Shown here piece by piece: positions 53,908 to 62,841 of a DNA stretch of 64,000 bases. The stretch covers positions 62,001 through 126,000 of the forward strand of contig JASANG010000302.1 of NCBI GenBank assembly GCA_030248215.1, in the 5' to 3' direction. Positions within the stretch are counted from its first letter, which is position 1. Every line of letters begins with the position of its first letter. Below the pieces are notes generated by a model. The model made no database searches and was not told the origin of the DNA. It worked only from the letters and a program-made list of their open reading frames with translations. A program made the position numbers and the translations under genes. The DNA is from Enoplolaimus lenunculus (Eukaryota > Nematoda > Enoplea > Enoplida > Thoracostomopsidae).

Positions 53908-54158
53908 TACACTCGAAATAATATTTCTGATATTTAAGAAAAAATTTCTTACATTTGAGAAATATGATTAGCAAGGTGCACTTGAAAAGTATTTCTGTTA
54001 TAACAGAAATGTATACAAAAAACATTTTAAAATAAAGTCTGAAAATAAACGTTTTCCAGTTATTTTAAGAAAAATTGTCTTAAATATCAGCAAAACTTTT
54101 CAGATTTGCCACTGGAAACACTTTTCTGAATAAATTCAGAAATACTTTTTTGTGTGTA
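53908..54158 (-). mobile_element. Family E MITE, copy 4
   Basis: Second unit of the tandem duplication, identical in layout to copy 3. It sits between the transposase codons for FLEIHNL and DLKNCRG. Confidence 0.88.
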
Positions 54159-54696
54159 AGTTGTGAATCTCCAAAAATTCCGCCAAAGACTTGAACATTT
54201 GTTGAGCGACATGACTCCTGTTTGCCATAAACATAACGAAGCGCTCCACTGGATCATTGCTTTCCATGTACCGCAGTACAAATGTCAGTTGGTCGATGAG
54301 CGCTGCATCTGGTGTAAGAGTCCACTGATATTGAGTAGTACTTTGATTTTCGAACACGCAAAATTATTTCAGCAAGAACTTGTTCTTCCGGTATGCTTAT
54401 ACGTTCTTCCAGTATTGTCGACGACAAATAATTACTGTGTCCTTTGCCGCGATTAGCTTGAGTTTCGATATGCAACGCAAGAAACTCGTCGTAGGTATTC
54501 GGCAAGAAGTTCAATAATACCCAAAAAATTACGAGTTTTCTTCGTCATGATTATCTGATACTTCCGCTGCAGAATTATCGAGTTGAACATCATCAGCGAT
54601 TTCATCACCTGTTTATTGCACTTTTCCCGACTGAACAGTGAAAAGCTGCTCCATTGTACTAAACGGACAAAAAAACTGGAAACATGCACCCCGAAA

Positions 54697-54858
54697 CTCA
54701 CTCTGAGTTGAGTTAATTCCGGCTGAGTTAATTAATTAACTCAGAATGAGTTCATTCAATTCCGAATTTTGAGTTTTGAAAGACTGAATTCATAGCTCAG
54801 ATTTTTGAACGGTTTCAACTCATTCTGAGTTGAAATCAACTCACTGGAATTTACAGTA
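54697..54858. mobile_element. Family F MITE, cut, inside the hAT
   Basis: Right end intact (CAACTCACTGGAATTTACAG). The left begins mid-element at ACTCACTCTGAGTTGAG, close to the transposase N-terminal region. Confidence 0.8.
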
Positions 54859-55928
54859 TCTGATTAGGTTGGGGACGCGCGGTTCCTCGGTCGCTTCAGA
54901 CTCGGTACGCCTCTGTCTGTATTACAACCTACATGACTAGAGGTTTATGTTAAATCCTGTTAAATTTAAAGTGCTTTAGGCATTTCTTGTCTTTAGCAAT
55001 TAGAGGAAGAGTTATGTATTCCTTATCTCTTCTTGCATACGCCACTGGATCAAATTGGAATGCAGTTGCGAAAACAGAAAGGAAGCCGAAGCCAAGCAGA
55101 AAATATGACTCTGTCTATGCTAAACCAAATACCTAGTAAACTTCACAACTCACTTTAGGTATAGGCAGCATCAGTACATCGTTTATTAATATATAACAAA
55201 ATCGCTATTCTTTGACGTAAAAATCAAAGCACAGCACGAAACAAAAGAATACGTAACGATGCCAAAAACAAATGCACAATGATCGTTAGCATTTAACAGA
55301 TTACAATTCGATCAAAAATAACACATATATAGCCATGTACATATTACTATTCATCGAGATATATAACTGTACCCAGAGAACGCATACAGTACTTCACAAA
55401 AAACACATTGCTTGTTATCCATATTATCCACTGAAACATGTCGTCGGTCGTCGGCGTCGGTGTTCGGTTGGTGGGAGGCCCCGTTTGGTAGGAGGCCTGG
55501 GGACCCGGGTTCCCGAGCACCCCCTTAATTCGGCGCTGTTTAGTATATATAGTAGAAATACAGCCAAGTTGACAAAATCATTGATTGTGTGCAATACACC
55601 CAAATAGAGGAAAAGTTAGAAAGAGGACATGCCCTACTTATATCTAACTTGGCAAATTCTGCAATGGAGTGCTTGAGGAAGGGGTTGATCCACAAATGAG
55701 AAGTAACCAGTTTTAATCGTGATGAAGGTATGCTCTTAGGTCTACTTGTTTTAAGAGAGTTTTAAATGATCTTAAGCTCTGTTCCTCCACGAGGGGTTTA
55801 TCTGAGACAAACTCTGGAAGTGAGTTCCCGACGTTGAGTTCCAGAAAATGAAAGATTTAAAAAATTTGTTCGCCCCTGGTTCGTGAGACGTTAGATAACG
55901 TGAACAACTTTGAACACGCATCAAACTC

Positions 55929-56821
55929 CTTGTGAGAAGTTCGTGATTTTAGTTCAAGCCCTGTATCCTGTATCCTTTATGCAGTTCTTATTCTCGATGT
56001 ATGCTTATCGCTCTGATTCAGTAAACGCGGCCGGTATATGTTTATTAAACCCCAACCCAAGATTTATTAGACTACGTTTCCCAGGTTCTTCTAATATTCC
56101 CCAAGTCTCCGTTAACACATAACACCAGTATTCTATACTGGGTAAACCTGCGCCTTGCGCAATACCGATTGAACCGATGCACCGTGGTTTCCTTCACATG
56201 CCTGCCACCGTGACTATTCCTAATCCTAACACTATTCAAGCCTTACTTACCCGAGTCCACTACTTTCCCAATAGGTTCGCAAATAAAATCCGTAAAAACC
56301 GTATAACACACACAATCCGCAGCAGAAAATTAAGCACCATCAACTTCAACTAGCCAAGAATATGATACTGATTCCGGTCCTGGCTACCCCTTTTTGCATC
56401 TCGACCTCATTTGCATTTCGCCGACACCCACAATTGGGTGTCCGCTATGCGGTTGAGGTCCAGAGCCACACACCCGGTATACTTCCTTTCACAACAACAA
56501 CAACATTAGACACTCATAACTATAAAGCACCATATTGGTGCTGACATAGCCTAGCTATGTCCTTAGTCGCAACATAGGCCAAAAATAAATGCAACATTAT
56601 TCAATCAACATTATACGGCCTCGCAGGGCCCAGGCAAGTTTACATTGCGGACACAGCCGCCATAGCATAAATTTTATAATTTCTACGCCTTGTAGCAACG
56701 CCTAAGCCTAACTTAAGTTCTAAAAGAGACTAGGTGGAGCCAGGGACTCCCTTAAGGGGTGGTTTTGATTTAAGGTTTTATTTTATGTTTTAGTTTTTAG
56801 TTTGAAATAGGTTTAAGTGTG
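55929..56821 (+). mobile_element. Possible solo LTR-like fossil, copy 2
   Basis: Same ends as 5080-6409 (CTTGTGAGAAGTTCGTGAT ... GGTTTAAGTGTG) but without the two internal arrays. It lies inside the LINE, between the codons for KILNEE and KLFTLSN, so it is younger than the LINE insertion. It looks like a single complete unit, 893 bp. No internal retroelement sequence is present. Confidence 0.6.
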
Positions 56822-57840
56822 GCAGAGCCACCTACACTCCTCATTCAATATCTTATATACCATAGTAAGATCGGAATGTAATCAGCGCAATTTAAGAGAT
56901 TGAATATTTAGTATAGAAAGTCCTTCTTTATTGGGGACGCATTGCCAGCCAAGTCTGCTAAACAGACGATATGTAAAATTTCATTGAACCCGCTCAAATG
57001 CATTTATGTCTCGAACATAGCATGGCGACCACAACAGGTGACGCATAATCGAGAAGTGGTCGTACGTATGTTAGGTATGATTTAAGCAGGACCTTCGGAT
57101 CTGTAGTTAGGAAGCAGCGAAATAAAATGGTAATATTTTGGTAAGCTCGCTTTGAGATAGTGCTGCAGTGGCTATTGCTTTTGAAATCTTGTGTTACAAG
57201 AACACCAAGGTCTTTATATTGATTAGCTAAACGATATTTTCTTTTACTTTGAAACGAAACTTTCTATCTGTCAAAAATCAAAGTTGGGGTACAACTTGAG
57301 CGTTGTGCCAGAAAGCCGTGTTGATTATCTGATATTAAATTATTTGAAACCTGGTATTGGAGTAATTTCTCGTTGACAATGGATTCCATAATTTTGTATC
57401 AATTTCTACACAGATGTGCCCAGTTGCCCACTCTTGTTAAATAGCGATTGTTCACTCTTTGTAATAGCAATTTCGTGAATAAGGCTATTAATGTATAAAA
57501 TATAAGACATTTATGTCTTGAAAATTTTAAGGCTATTTCTTTGTGTGTACTGGTTTATATTTCTCTTCAGTTTTATTATATGCAATCATTTCTTAATAAA
57601 TATTCGATTAAAACTCGAAAACAAACGCTTTAAAGATAAAATCTGTAAACAACGTGAGTGCAAGTACGTTTTTTTCTTCACAGGTTTTGCATGTTTCTGG
57701 TTAGGTGTAATCTGCCATATCAGGTATACATTGACCAACAACATCCAAGAAACGTGCCAAAAACGATAAAAATTGCACGATTTTCTACATCTTGATGCTA
57801 AGTTAACTTTGAAATTGTCTTTCCAGGTCTCAAAACTGAC

Positions 57841-57924
57841 CTGTGATGCATCCCATATAGCGAATTTGAAACGAGCTGAACCCAAGCAAATTAATGCAAG
57901 CAGGAGTGTTGTATTTATACGCAT
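57841..57924 (-). CDS. Candidate signal-peptide exon (28 codons)
   Basis: Minus-strand ATG at 57924 opens MRINTTLLLALICLGSA, a textbook signal peptide, continues RFKFAIWDASQ and reaches a donor CACAG|GTCAGT in phase 0. The matching region of duplication copy 1 (ATG at 46103) keeps the signal peptide but has an about 58-bp difference after it. It could be exon 1 of a further receptor or secreted-protein gene downstream in the same orientation. No partner exon is recognised, so this may be a remnant. Confidence 0.3.
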
Positions 57925-58254
57925 TCCTGGCGAATTTTTCTGTTTTGGTTCTTTGTCAACTCTGCTATACATTGATCGACTTTAATATCAAAAACAAATT
58001 ATATAAAAAATAAATTGCAAAGTGAATTTCCAATTACATGCAATCTTTTTTAGACATCGTTTTAAAATATAAACGGTCAGTTACAAATTTTAGGCAGGTG
58101 GCTAAAATGATCATACGTTTGAATCAATGCAGGTATGCTTCGCCTCTTCTCAGCCCTTACTGAAAGTATCGTTTATCATCATTTTGTTGGCCCATGTTAC
58201 TATAAAGGCCGTCCCAATTGCCCGGGATACAAATATACTTGGAGTGCACACTTA

Positions 58255-58791
58255 TGGAGCATCCACGTTATAACGCTCGCGAAAAAGTAAAAAATTGTCC
58301 TGTCCCTCCGAGGATCAACGTTGTGTGAACAGAGTGGGCTAAGACAGTAGGTCTTACGCGAATAACTTATCCTTACAGAGTACCGACAATAAACATAGCC
58401 AGTTTGGAAGCTTATATTTGTCTTAACCTTACGGAAATAACATGTTTTTGTCTCTATGCCATATGCACAGTGTACAAATTTACTGAGTCCCTCCGAAGGG
58501 ACTATTTAATCAAAACTGTGTGCGTATATATACGCAAACTTCACACGTTTCAAATAAAACGCTATAACAATATCTGCATTACTGCACATACCTTAAAATG
58601 TCCATACAGCCCAAAAACGCCATGTGTTTTGTCCGAGTCCCTTACGACAGACTGCGGACAAACACCACTATCTAAGCACACCATTATTTATGTCCAGACA
58701 CGCTAGCTACAATTGTAAAACGTACTCTCTTTGTACGGGTAAACTGGACATTTTTTGTATCTGCGCAAGCGTTATAACGTGGATGCTCCAT
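58255..58791. repeat. Inverted-repeat block inside the 3-kb element
   Basis: TGGAGCATCCACGTTATAAC at 58255 returns reversed as GTTATAACGTGGATGCTCCA ending at 58791, a 23-bp perfect pair counting CGCT. Inside are TCCCTCCGAGGATC and TCCCTCCGAAGGGACT. It may be a separate inserted MITE. Confidence 0.8.
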
Positions 58792-58839
58792 TATGCGCTC
58801 CGGTTTACATATGCACAGGCAGATATATTTACGTAGGTA

Positions 58840-58950
58840 TATATAATAAATATACATATATATACATATATACATATATGTGCATATATGTGTATATATA
58901 TACATATACAAATATATACATATATATTATATATACATGTATACACATGT
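58840..58950 (+). repeat. TATACA/TATATG microsatellite
   Basis: About 110 bp of alternating TATATACATA words. It gives spurious YIYIYMCIYVY frames on both strands. Confidence 0.95.
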
Positions 58951-58951
58951 A

Positions 58952-61060
58952 TCTGTCCCATCTGTCCTAATGCGCCGTTCCAATGATTTTGTCAACGGTG
59001 CCACAAAATATGCTATAGCCCAGGGCTATCACGAGGTCAATTTCAAAACGAGCACGTTATAGCCCTGGGCTATAAGAGATTTCTCTTACAGCCCAGGGCT
59101 ATCAGGTGTCAGTTCCTTCCTCCAAACTCGTGATAGCCCTGGCCTATCACCAAATTTCACCTTGTATATATTTATATTCATAACACACATACGTTTATGT
59201 GTGTTATGAAACCTGATACCAACAAACTGCATTTTAGTATTTTAATACTCTGCCCTTCGCGATAGCTCTGGACTATAAGGAGTTTTGTGGCAAACCTCAA
59301 TTTTGGAACATTGAGCGGACTTAGAAAAATTTTCATGCGTTAAGGGTATCTAGAAAAATTTTGAGGCATTAAGTCTGACGTATTCAAAATAATTCAGCAA
59401 ATATTTGCCTGAAAAAGACAGATATAAAACTTAAAAGATTTCGAATAAAGTTCTCCTGTTGCAATCTTGTATACTCCCCTTATCTCCCTGAGTGGGTAGA
59501 CATAGAAAATTTAAAACTCGCATATTAAAGTTAATTCGGTTTGTCTCAAAACAAATTTGACCTTTGAAGTGCGAAATTCATATCAACAATTGTTTGATTA
59601 TGCAATTAGCGCGTTTCTGTTAATGTAAATTTTATTTCATTCTGTATTGAAAAATGTTCTTTGCGTCATTGTGTGAGGTGGCAATTATATAATCCGTTTT
59701 AATTGCTGTTGTGAGTTGAAATTTGCGTTATAACACTAGACGATAACGCTTTTGCGGCATGGCGTTAAATTTTAAACCTACTTTAGGTAGAATAAACACG
59801 GAGACTAAAAAGCTGACCTTAGGCTGTCTCCATATTTATTAATGTCATTCATAATCTTAGCAGTAATTTCTTAAAATCTTAGGCTTACGCTAAGCTAGCC
59901 CCATTTAGCCTTAGGGTTAGGTTATTTGATCTCTTTCAGCAGTAAAAGGTAGACATGAAATGCTTGAAAAATTTCCATCTTCTTCAAAATTTTGAAAATC
60001 GAAGTGCCACAAAATTTGACCTAGTTCAGGGCTAAAACGAATATTTGCAAATTTTAAGATATGTAGCTTGATAGGTTTGTGTGTTGTTTGTGTGTTAATT
60101 TGCGTTGTGTTCGTTTGTATTGTGTTTGTGTGTGTTGTGGGTGGCTAATTTGGAGGAAGTTTGTGATAGCCCAGGACTATCCCGAGTTTCGAGGGAGGGG
60201 CTGACACATGATAGCCCAGAGCTATAAGAGGTTTCTCTTTATTGCCCAAGGCTATCACGAGGTCATTTTGAAAATGTCCTCGTGATAGCCTTGGGCTATG
60301 GCATATTTTGCGGCACCGTTGACAAAATTATTGTGAACGGCGCATAAGTGTCCCAACTGTCCAATCTGTCTCAACTGTTCCATTTGTCCCAACTATCCCA
60401 TCTGTCCCAGCTGTCCCATTTGTCTCATCTGCTCATCTGTCCCAAGTGTCACATCTGTCCCATCTGTCCCAACTGTCCAAACTGTTCCGCTGTCCCAACT
60501 GTCCAACTATCCCATCATTCCCAATTGTCCCATCTGTCCCAACTGTCCCATCTATCCCAAGTGTCCCATCTGTCCCATCTATCCCAACTGTCCCATCTGT
60601 CCCAAGTGTCCCAACTGTCCCATCTGTCCCAACTGTCCCATGTGTCCCAACTGTCCCAACTGTTCCATCTGTCCCAGCTGTCCCGCTGTCTCATCTCTCC
60701 CAACTGCCCCATCTGTCCAAGTGTCCCATCTGTCCCAACTGTCCCGCTGTCCCAACTGTCCCATCTGTCCCAACTGTTCCATCTGTCCCAACTGTTTCAT
60801 CTGTCCCAACTGTCCCAACTGTTTCATCTGTTCCATCTGTTCCGCTGTCCCATCTCTCCCAACTGCCCCATCTGTCCCAAGTGCCCCATCTGTCCCAAGT
60901 GTCTCATCTGTCCGAACTGTATCATCTGTCCTAACTGTCCCATCTGTCCCAAGTGTCCCAACGGTCCCATCTGTCCCAAGTGTCCCAACTGTCCCATCTG
61001 TCTCAGCTGTCTCAACCGTCCCATCTGCCCCACTGTCTCATCTGTCCCAACTGTCCCGCT
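58952..61060 (+). repeat. Minisatellite, 9-bp units TGTCCCATC/TGTCCCAAC, split
   Basis: A few units (58952-58967), then a 1.4-kb insertion, then about 75 units from 60348 to 61060. This is the reverse complement of the 50442-50955 array. Variants include TGTTCCATC, TGTCCCGC and TGTCCCAAG. Long frames here are repeat translations, not proteins. Confidence 0.95.
58971..60344. mobile_element. 1.37-kb long-TIR element, TSD TAA, in the minisatellite
   Basis: TGCGCCGTTCCAATGATTTT...AAAATTATTGTGAACGGCGCA: inverted ends of about 75 bp, flanked by TAA on both sides (58968-58970, 60345-60347). A 3-bp TAA target fits the PIF/Harbinger superfamily. The inside carries about nine copies of the palindrome ATAGCCC(A/T)GGGCTAT and no transposase, so it is non-autonomous. 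Confidence 0.82.
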
Positions 61061-61162
61061 GTTCCAATTATATTTTTGGAATGTACTCCTCGTACATTGC
61101 TGTCCCGGGAAAATGGGACGGATACTCCTGGTACATTTCTGTCCCGGGAAAATGGGCGGCCT

Positions 61163-62368
61163 TTAAAGTAACATTGGCCATTTTGTTGAATAAAAGTATG
61201 AGATTAAAATTTCGGTAAGAAGTGCTGATATTAACGGACAGGCTACGACGTATGACACACTCAGTGTCCAAGCATTTTCACGAAACCTAATTGCACCTGG
61301 GCGGCCAACATTCTTGTGTTGATTTGCAAACCTTCTGCGCTTTCCAGATCCAAAATAAAATCGCGAATAAAGTTCTTGATAGATTCCGGAAGAACAAGCT
61401 GTTTCTAACCTTGCGTTAAACGAATCTTTGACATTTTTCGCCAAAAATGGGGATACCATAGCTGATTTATGTTGCGCTTTTGCAACAGGTTCAGTCAAAA
61501 TGACAAATTCCTCGTGCTCATTAAACGGGTTTTCGCTGTTAACATAGGCTTTTCGCATTGTATAATGGACAGTTCGCGATTCAACGCTGACTGCCCATTT
61601 ATCAATAGCAACGTATTTAGGAACGTTTAGTATTCCGTTAATTTTTGTTGCGTTACGGTAAATTTTCAACGTTGATGCGTAATTGTTATGTTGGTCCACA
61701 CTGAGTGCAGTTACCCGTTTAAATAAACCGCCGTCGAAAAATGCCGCGTGGAACGCAAAATGAAATTGGCCTCGTTTTACAGCGTTGACCGTTTCACTTA
61801 AACTATGAAATGGTAAATGATACGTTTTAAAGCGCTGTTCAAGTAATGCATTTGCAAACAACATAATTATAAATCCGTCCACAGCTTTACACGCTATTTG
61901 AACCAGATTCAACCGGACGCGATATCTTAAAACGTGAATTACTGTTAAAATTAATTGATTTGCAAAAAATGCCAACCAGGTGTACAATCCTAAAACCCTC
62001 CACCAACGTAATTCGTCATGATTGCTGGAGGCATTTTTGTTGAACATGATTGTAAGAGGTTCTTCGTAACAAAACGTTGTACCCAACATTGGAGCCCCTG
62101 ATTGGTGACGTTGCAAGTTGACCGACATAAATGGCGGAGTTGCGTCGCTTCGATTCAGTAGTAAATCAGACACCAAACCGATCCATGTTCCGTTGATAAA
62201 CGCTCCGTAGCTCTTACCAGTGGCGTTGTTAGGCGGTAGAAATTTGCACTGAAAACTTTCAAGAGGAGGCGAGCATATGAATTGTCGAACAAAAAACCAT
62301 AAAAAACTGGAATTAAAAAACTCCAGCTCAACGATCCGAAAGCGTAAAATAGGAACGTTTGATACCAT
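61163..62368 (-). CDS. Ionotropic-receptor-like protein, copy 2 (401 aa, altered C-terminus)
   Basis: Same architecture as the copy at 46232-47422: S1-like GAFINGTWIGLVSDLLLN, TM1 YTWLAFFANQLILTVIHVL, TM3-like GFIIMLFANALLEQRF, S2, then TM4 ending SYFYSTK. In copy 1 the stop TGA follows STK. Here the 3-kb element landed so that its terminus GGCC... follows the AAAT of that position. The TGA therefore became TGG and five residues (WPMLL) read into the element before TAA at 61165-61163. The start ATG is 62368; the frame continues 14 codons upstream but without another ATG. Differences from copy 1 are scattered and conservative and the frame is open, so selection may have kept both. Any 3' UTR or polyadenylation signal of this copy must now come from the element. 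Confidence 0.82.
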   Translation of the reverse strand: MVSNVPILRFRIVELEFFNSSFLWFFVRQFICSPPLESFQCKFLPPNNATGKSYGAFINGTWIGLVSDLLLNRSDATPPFMSVNLQRHQSGAPMLGTTFCYEEPLTIMFNKNASSNHDELRWWRVLGLYTWLAFFANQLILTVIHVLRYRVRLNLVQIACKAVDGFIIMLFANALLEQRFKTYHLPFHSLSETVNAVKRGQFHFAFHAAFFDGGLFKRVTALSVDQHNNYASTLKIYRNATKINGILNVPKYVAIDKWAVSVESRTVHYTMRKAYVNSENPFNEHEEFVILTEPVAKAQHKSAMVSPFLAKNVKDSFNARLETACSSGIYQELYSRFYFGSGKRRRFANQHKNVGRPGAIRFRENAWTLSVSYVVACPLISALLTEILISYFYSTKWPMLL

Positions 62369-62643
62369 TTTATACCAGGAACTTTTCGCTATATTGAAAT
62401 ACTGAACCAAGACTAACAGTCGCCACCTCTCGCAGTGTTTACTCAGAGGTAATTGGACATACTTTTCTTTGTTTAAAGCTTATATTCATGTTGTGTATTA
62501 TTTGAAACGTTTACTTCTGTCAGCATTTGTCAAAATCCAACAGTTCCGAAGGCTCATTTAAAGTCTCGCTGGTTACATGAAATCTGATACGCCTGCTATA
62601 ATTGCAAGCAGTATTTCGTACAGTTTATGTTTACTGCATAGTT

Positions 62644-62833
62644 GGCTAATGTTACTTTTATGGGCGTAACCGTAGATTAAGCATATTCCTAAGTCTAAGC
62701 CTAAATCTAAGCGTTGCAAAAATGTGTTCGTAAGCCTTAGCTTAAGCCTAAGCAAAAAATGTAATCTAGAATCTAAACCTACTCTTTTATAGACCCACCA
62801 GAAACCTGCACGTCCCTTAAAGTAGCATGAGCC
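62644..62833. mobile_element. Family A MITE, perfect 8-bp TSD GCATAGTT
   Basis: GGCTAATGTTACTTTTATGGG...CTTAAAGTAGCATGAGCC flanked by GCATAGTT (62636-62643, 62834-62841). The TAAGCC core is split by GCGTTGCAAAAATGTG. Confidence 0.94.
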
Positions 62834-62841
62834 GCATAGTT

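Larger units (their letters stand above)
53497..54288. repeat. 396-bp tandem duplication (MITE plus transposase exon piece)
   Basis: 53497-53892 and 53893-54288 are nearly identical. Each unit starts 'gcagtttttcaagtctacac', contains a whole family E MITE and ends in 'taccgcagtacaaatgtcag' of the transposase. The duplication therefore followed the MITE insertion. Confidence 0.92.
52112..54701 (-). pseudogene. hAT transposase (DUF4371/ZMYM1-like), interrupted
   Basis: In order on the minus strand: LALHIETQANRGKGHSNYLS near 54440; DQLTFVLRYMESNDPVERF (about 54290); AEFLEIHNL, then (after a MITE) DLKNCRGQRYDNAFAMSGKY (about 53490). Next come FWIPCTAHSLNLVAKN, FFSTSTHRHQLL and TTRWSCRVDA. Near 53060 come HQLETGIFALFWNDILQ and SLKDYVASKRDVFEDYEKQ. 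The C-terminal dimerisation block ALRIYLILMVSNCSGERSFS ends near 52130. These are the standard DUF4371-hAT blocks. Two family E MITEs, a 396-bp tandem duplication and at least three frame changes make it inactive. Confidence 0.88.
51876..55538 (-). mobile_element. hAT transposon, 3.66 kb, perfect TSD TTTAGTAT
   Basis: The termini CAGGGCCGGATTAAGG and CCTTAATTCGGCGCTG are inverted repeats with two mismatches. TTTAGTAT flanks both sides (51868-51875, 55539-55546). These are the ends of the hAT group whose transposase has DUF4371 and a ZMYM-like layout, and such a transposase lies inside on the minus strand. The element sits in the 3' region of the LINE and itself contains family E and F MITEs. 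Confidence 0.93.
51816..57403 (-). pseudogene. LINE (CR1/Jockey-like) 3' part, nested insertions
   Basis: Minus-strand remains of a non-LTR reverse transcriptase C-terminal region: RPLLDYASP (about 57055), then WSPCYVRDINAFERVQ in a shifted frame, NKEGLSILNIQSLKLR and LTMVYKILNEE (about 56850). Beyond the 55929-56821 insertion come KLFTLSNVSRTRGEQIF and EEQSLRSFKTLLKQVDLRAY (about 55730). This is the usual order at the end of CR1/Jockey-clade ORF2. The 3' end, with AATAAA at 51840-51835 (minus), lies just beyond the nested hAT. Several frame changes and stops make it dead. It is 5'-truncated, as is common. Confidence 0.75.
51576..57438. mobile_element. Family C MITE in copy 2, split by the LINE stack
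   Basis: The left part (51576-51815) starts ACAAGAGTGTGCAACTC and runs to 'acgcgtgccgggtacatt'. The right end reappears 5.6 kb later as 'gcccagttgcccactcttgtt' (57404-57438), matching the right end of the complete copy at 38476-38756. Confidence 0.8.
58189..61179. mobile_element. 3-kb element with family A termini, perfect TSD ATTTTGTT
   Basis: GGCCCATGTTACTATAAAGG...CCTTTAAAGTAACATTGGCC with about 40-bp inverted ends extending to CCCGGGA, flanked by ATTTTGTT (58181-58188, 61180-61187). Copy 1 of the duplication has the empty site (tcATTTTGTTGAATAAAAG). There is no TTAGGC core. The inside is a foldback block (58255-58791), a TATACA-rich microsatellite, and a 9-bp minisatellite that itself hosts a 1.4-kb inverted-repeat element. 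No transposase is recognised. Confidence 0.92.
50300..62424. repeat. Segmental duplication, copy 2 (inflated by insertions)
   Basis: Pieces collinear with copy 1 are 50300-50440, 50950-51190, 51545-51815 (family C), 57404-58188 and 61180-62424. Between them lie a minisatellite, a LINE with a hAT and a possible solo LTR inside, and a 3-kb element. Removing the insertions restores a unit close in size to copy 1. Confidence 0.85.

Noticed and set aside
58684-59062. Tyrosine/isoleucine-rich frames (YIYIYMCIY)
   Set aside because: Translations of the TATACA microsatellite.
62369-62410. Start of receptor copy 2 at 62410
   Set aside because: The codon there is TTG; the ATG at 62368 matches the start of copy 1.
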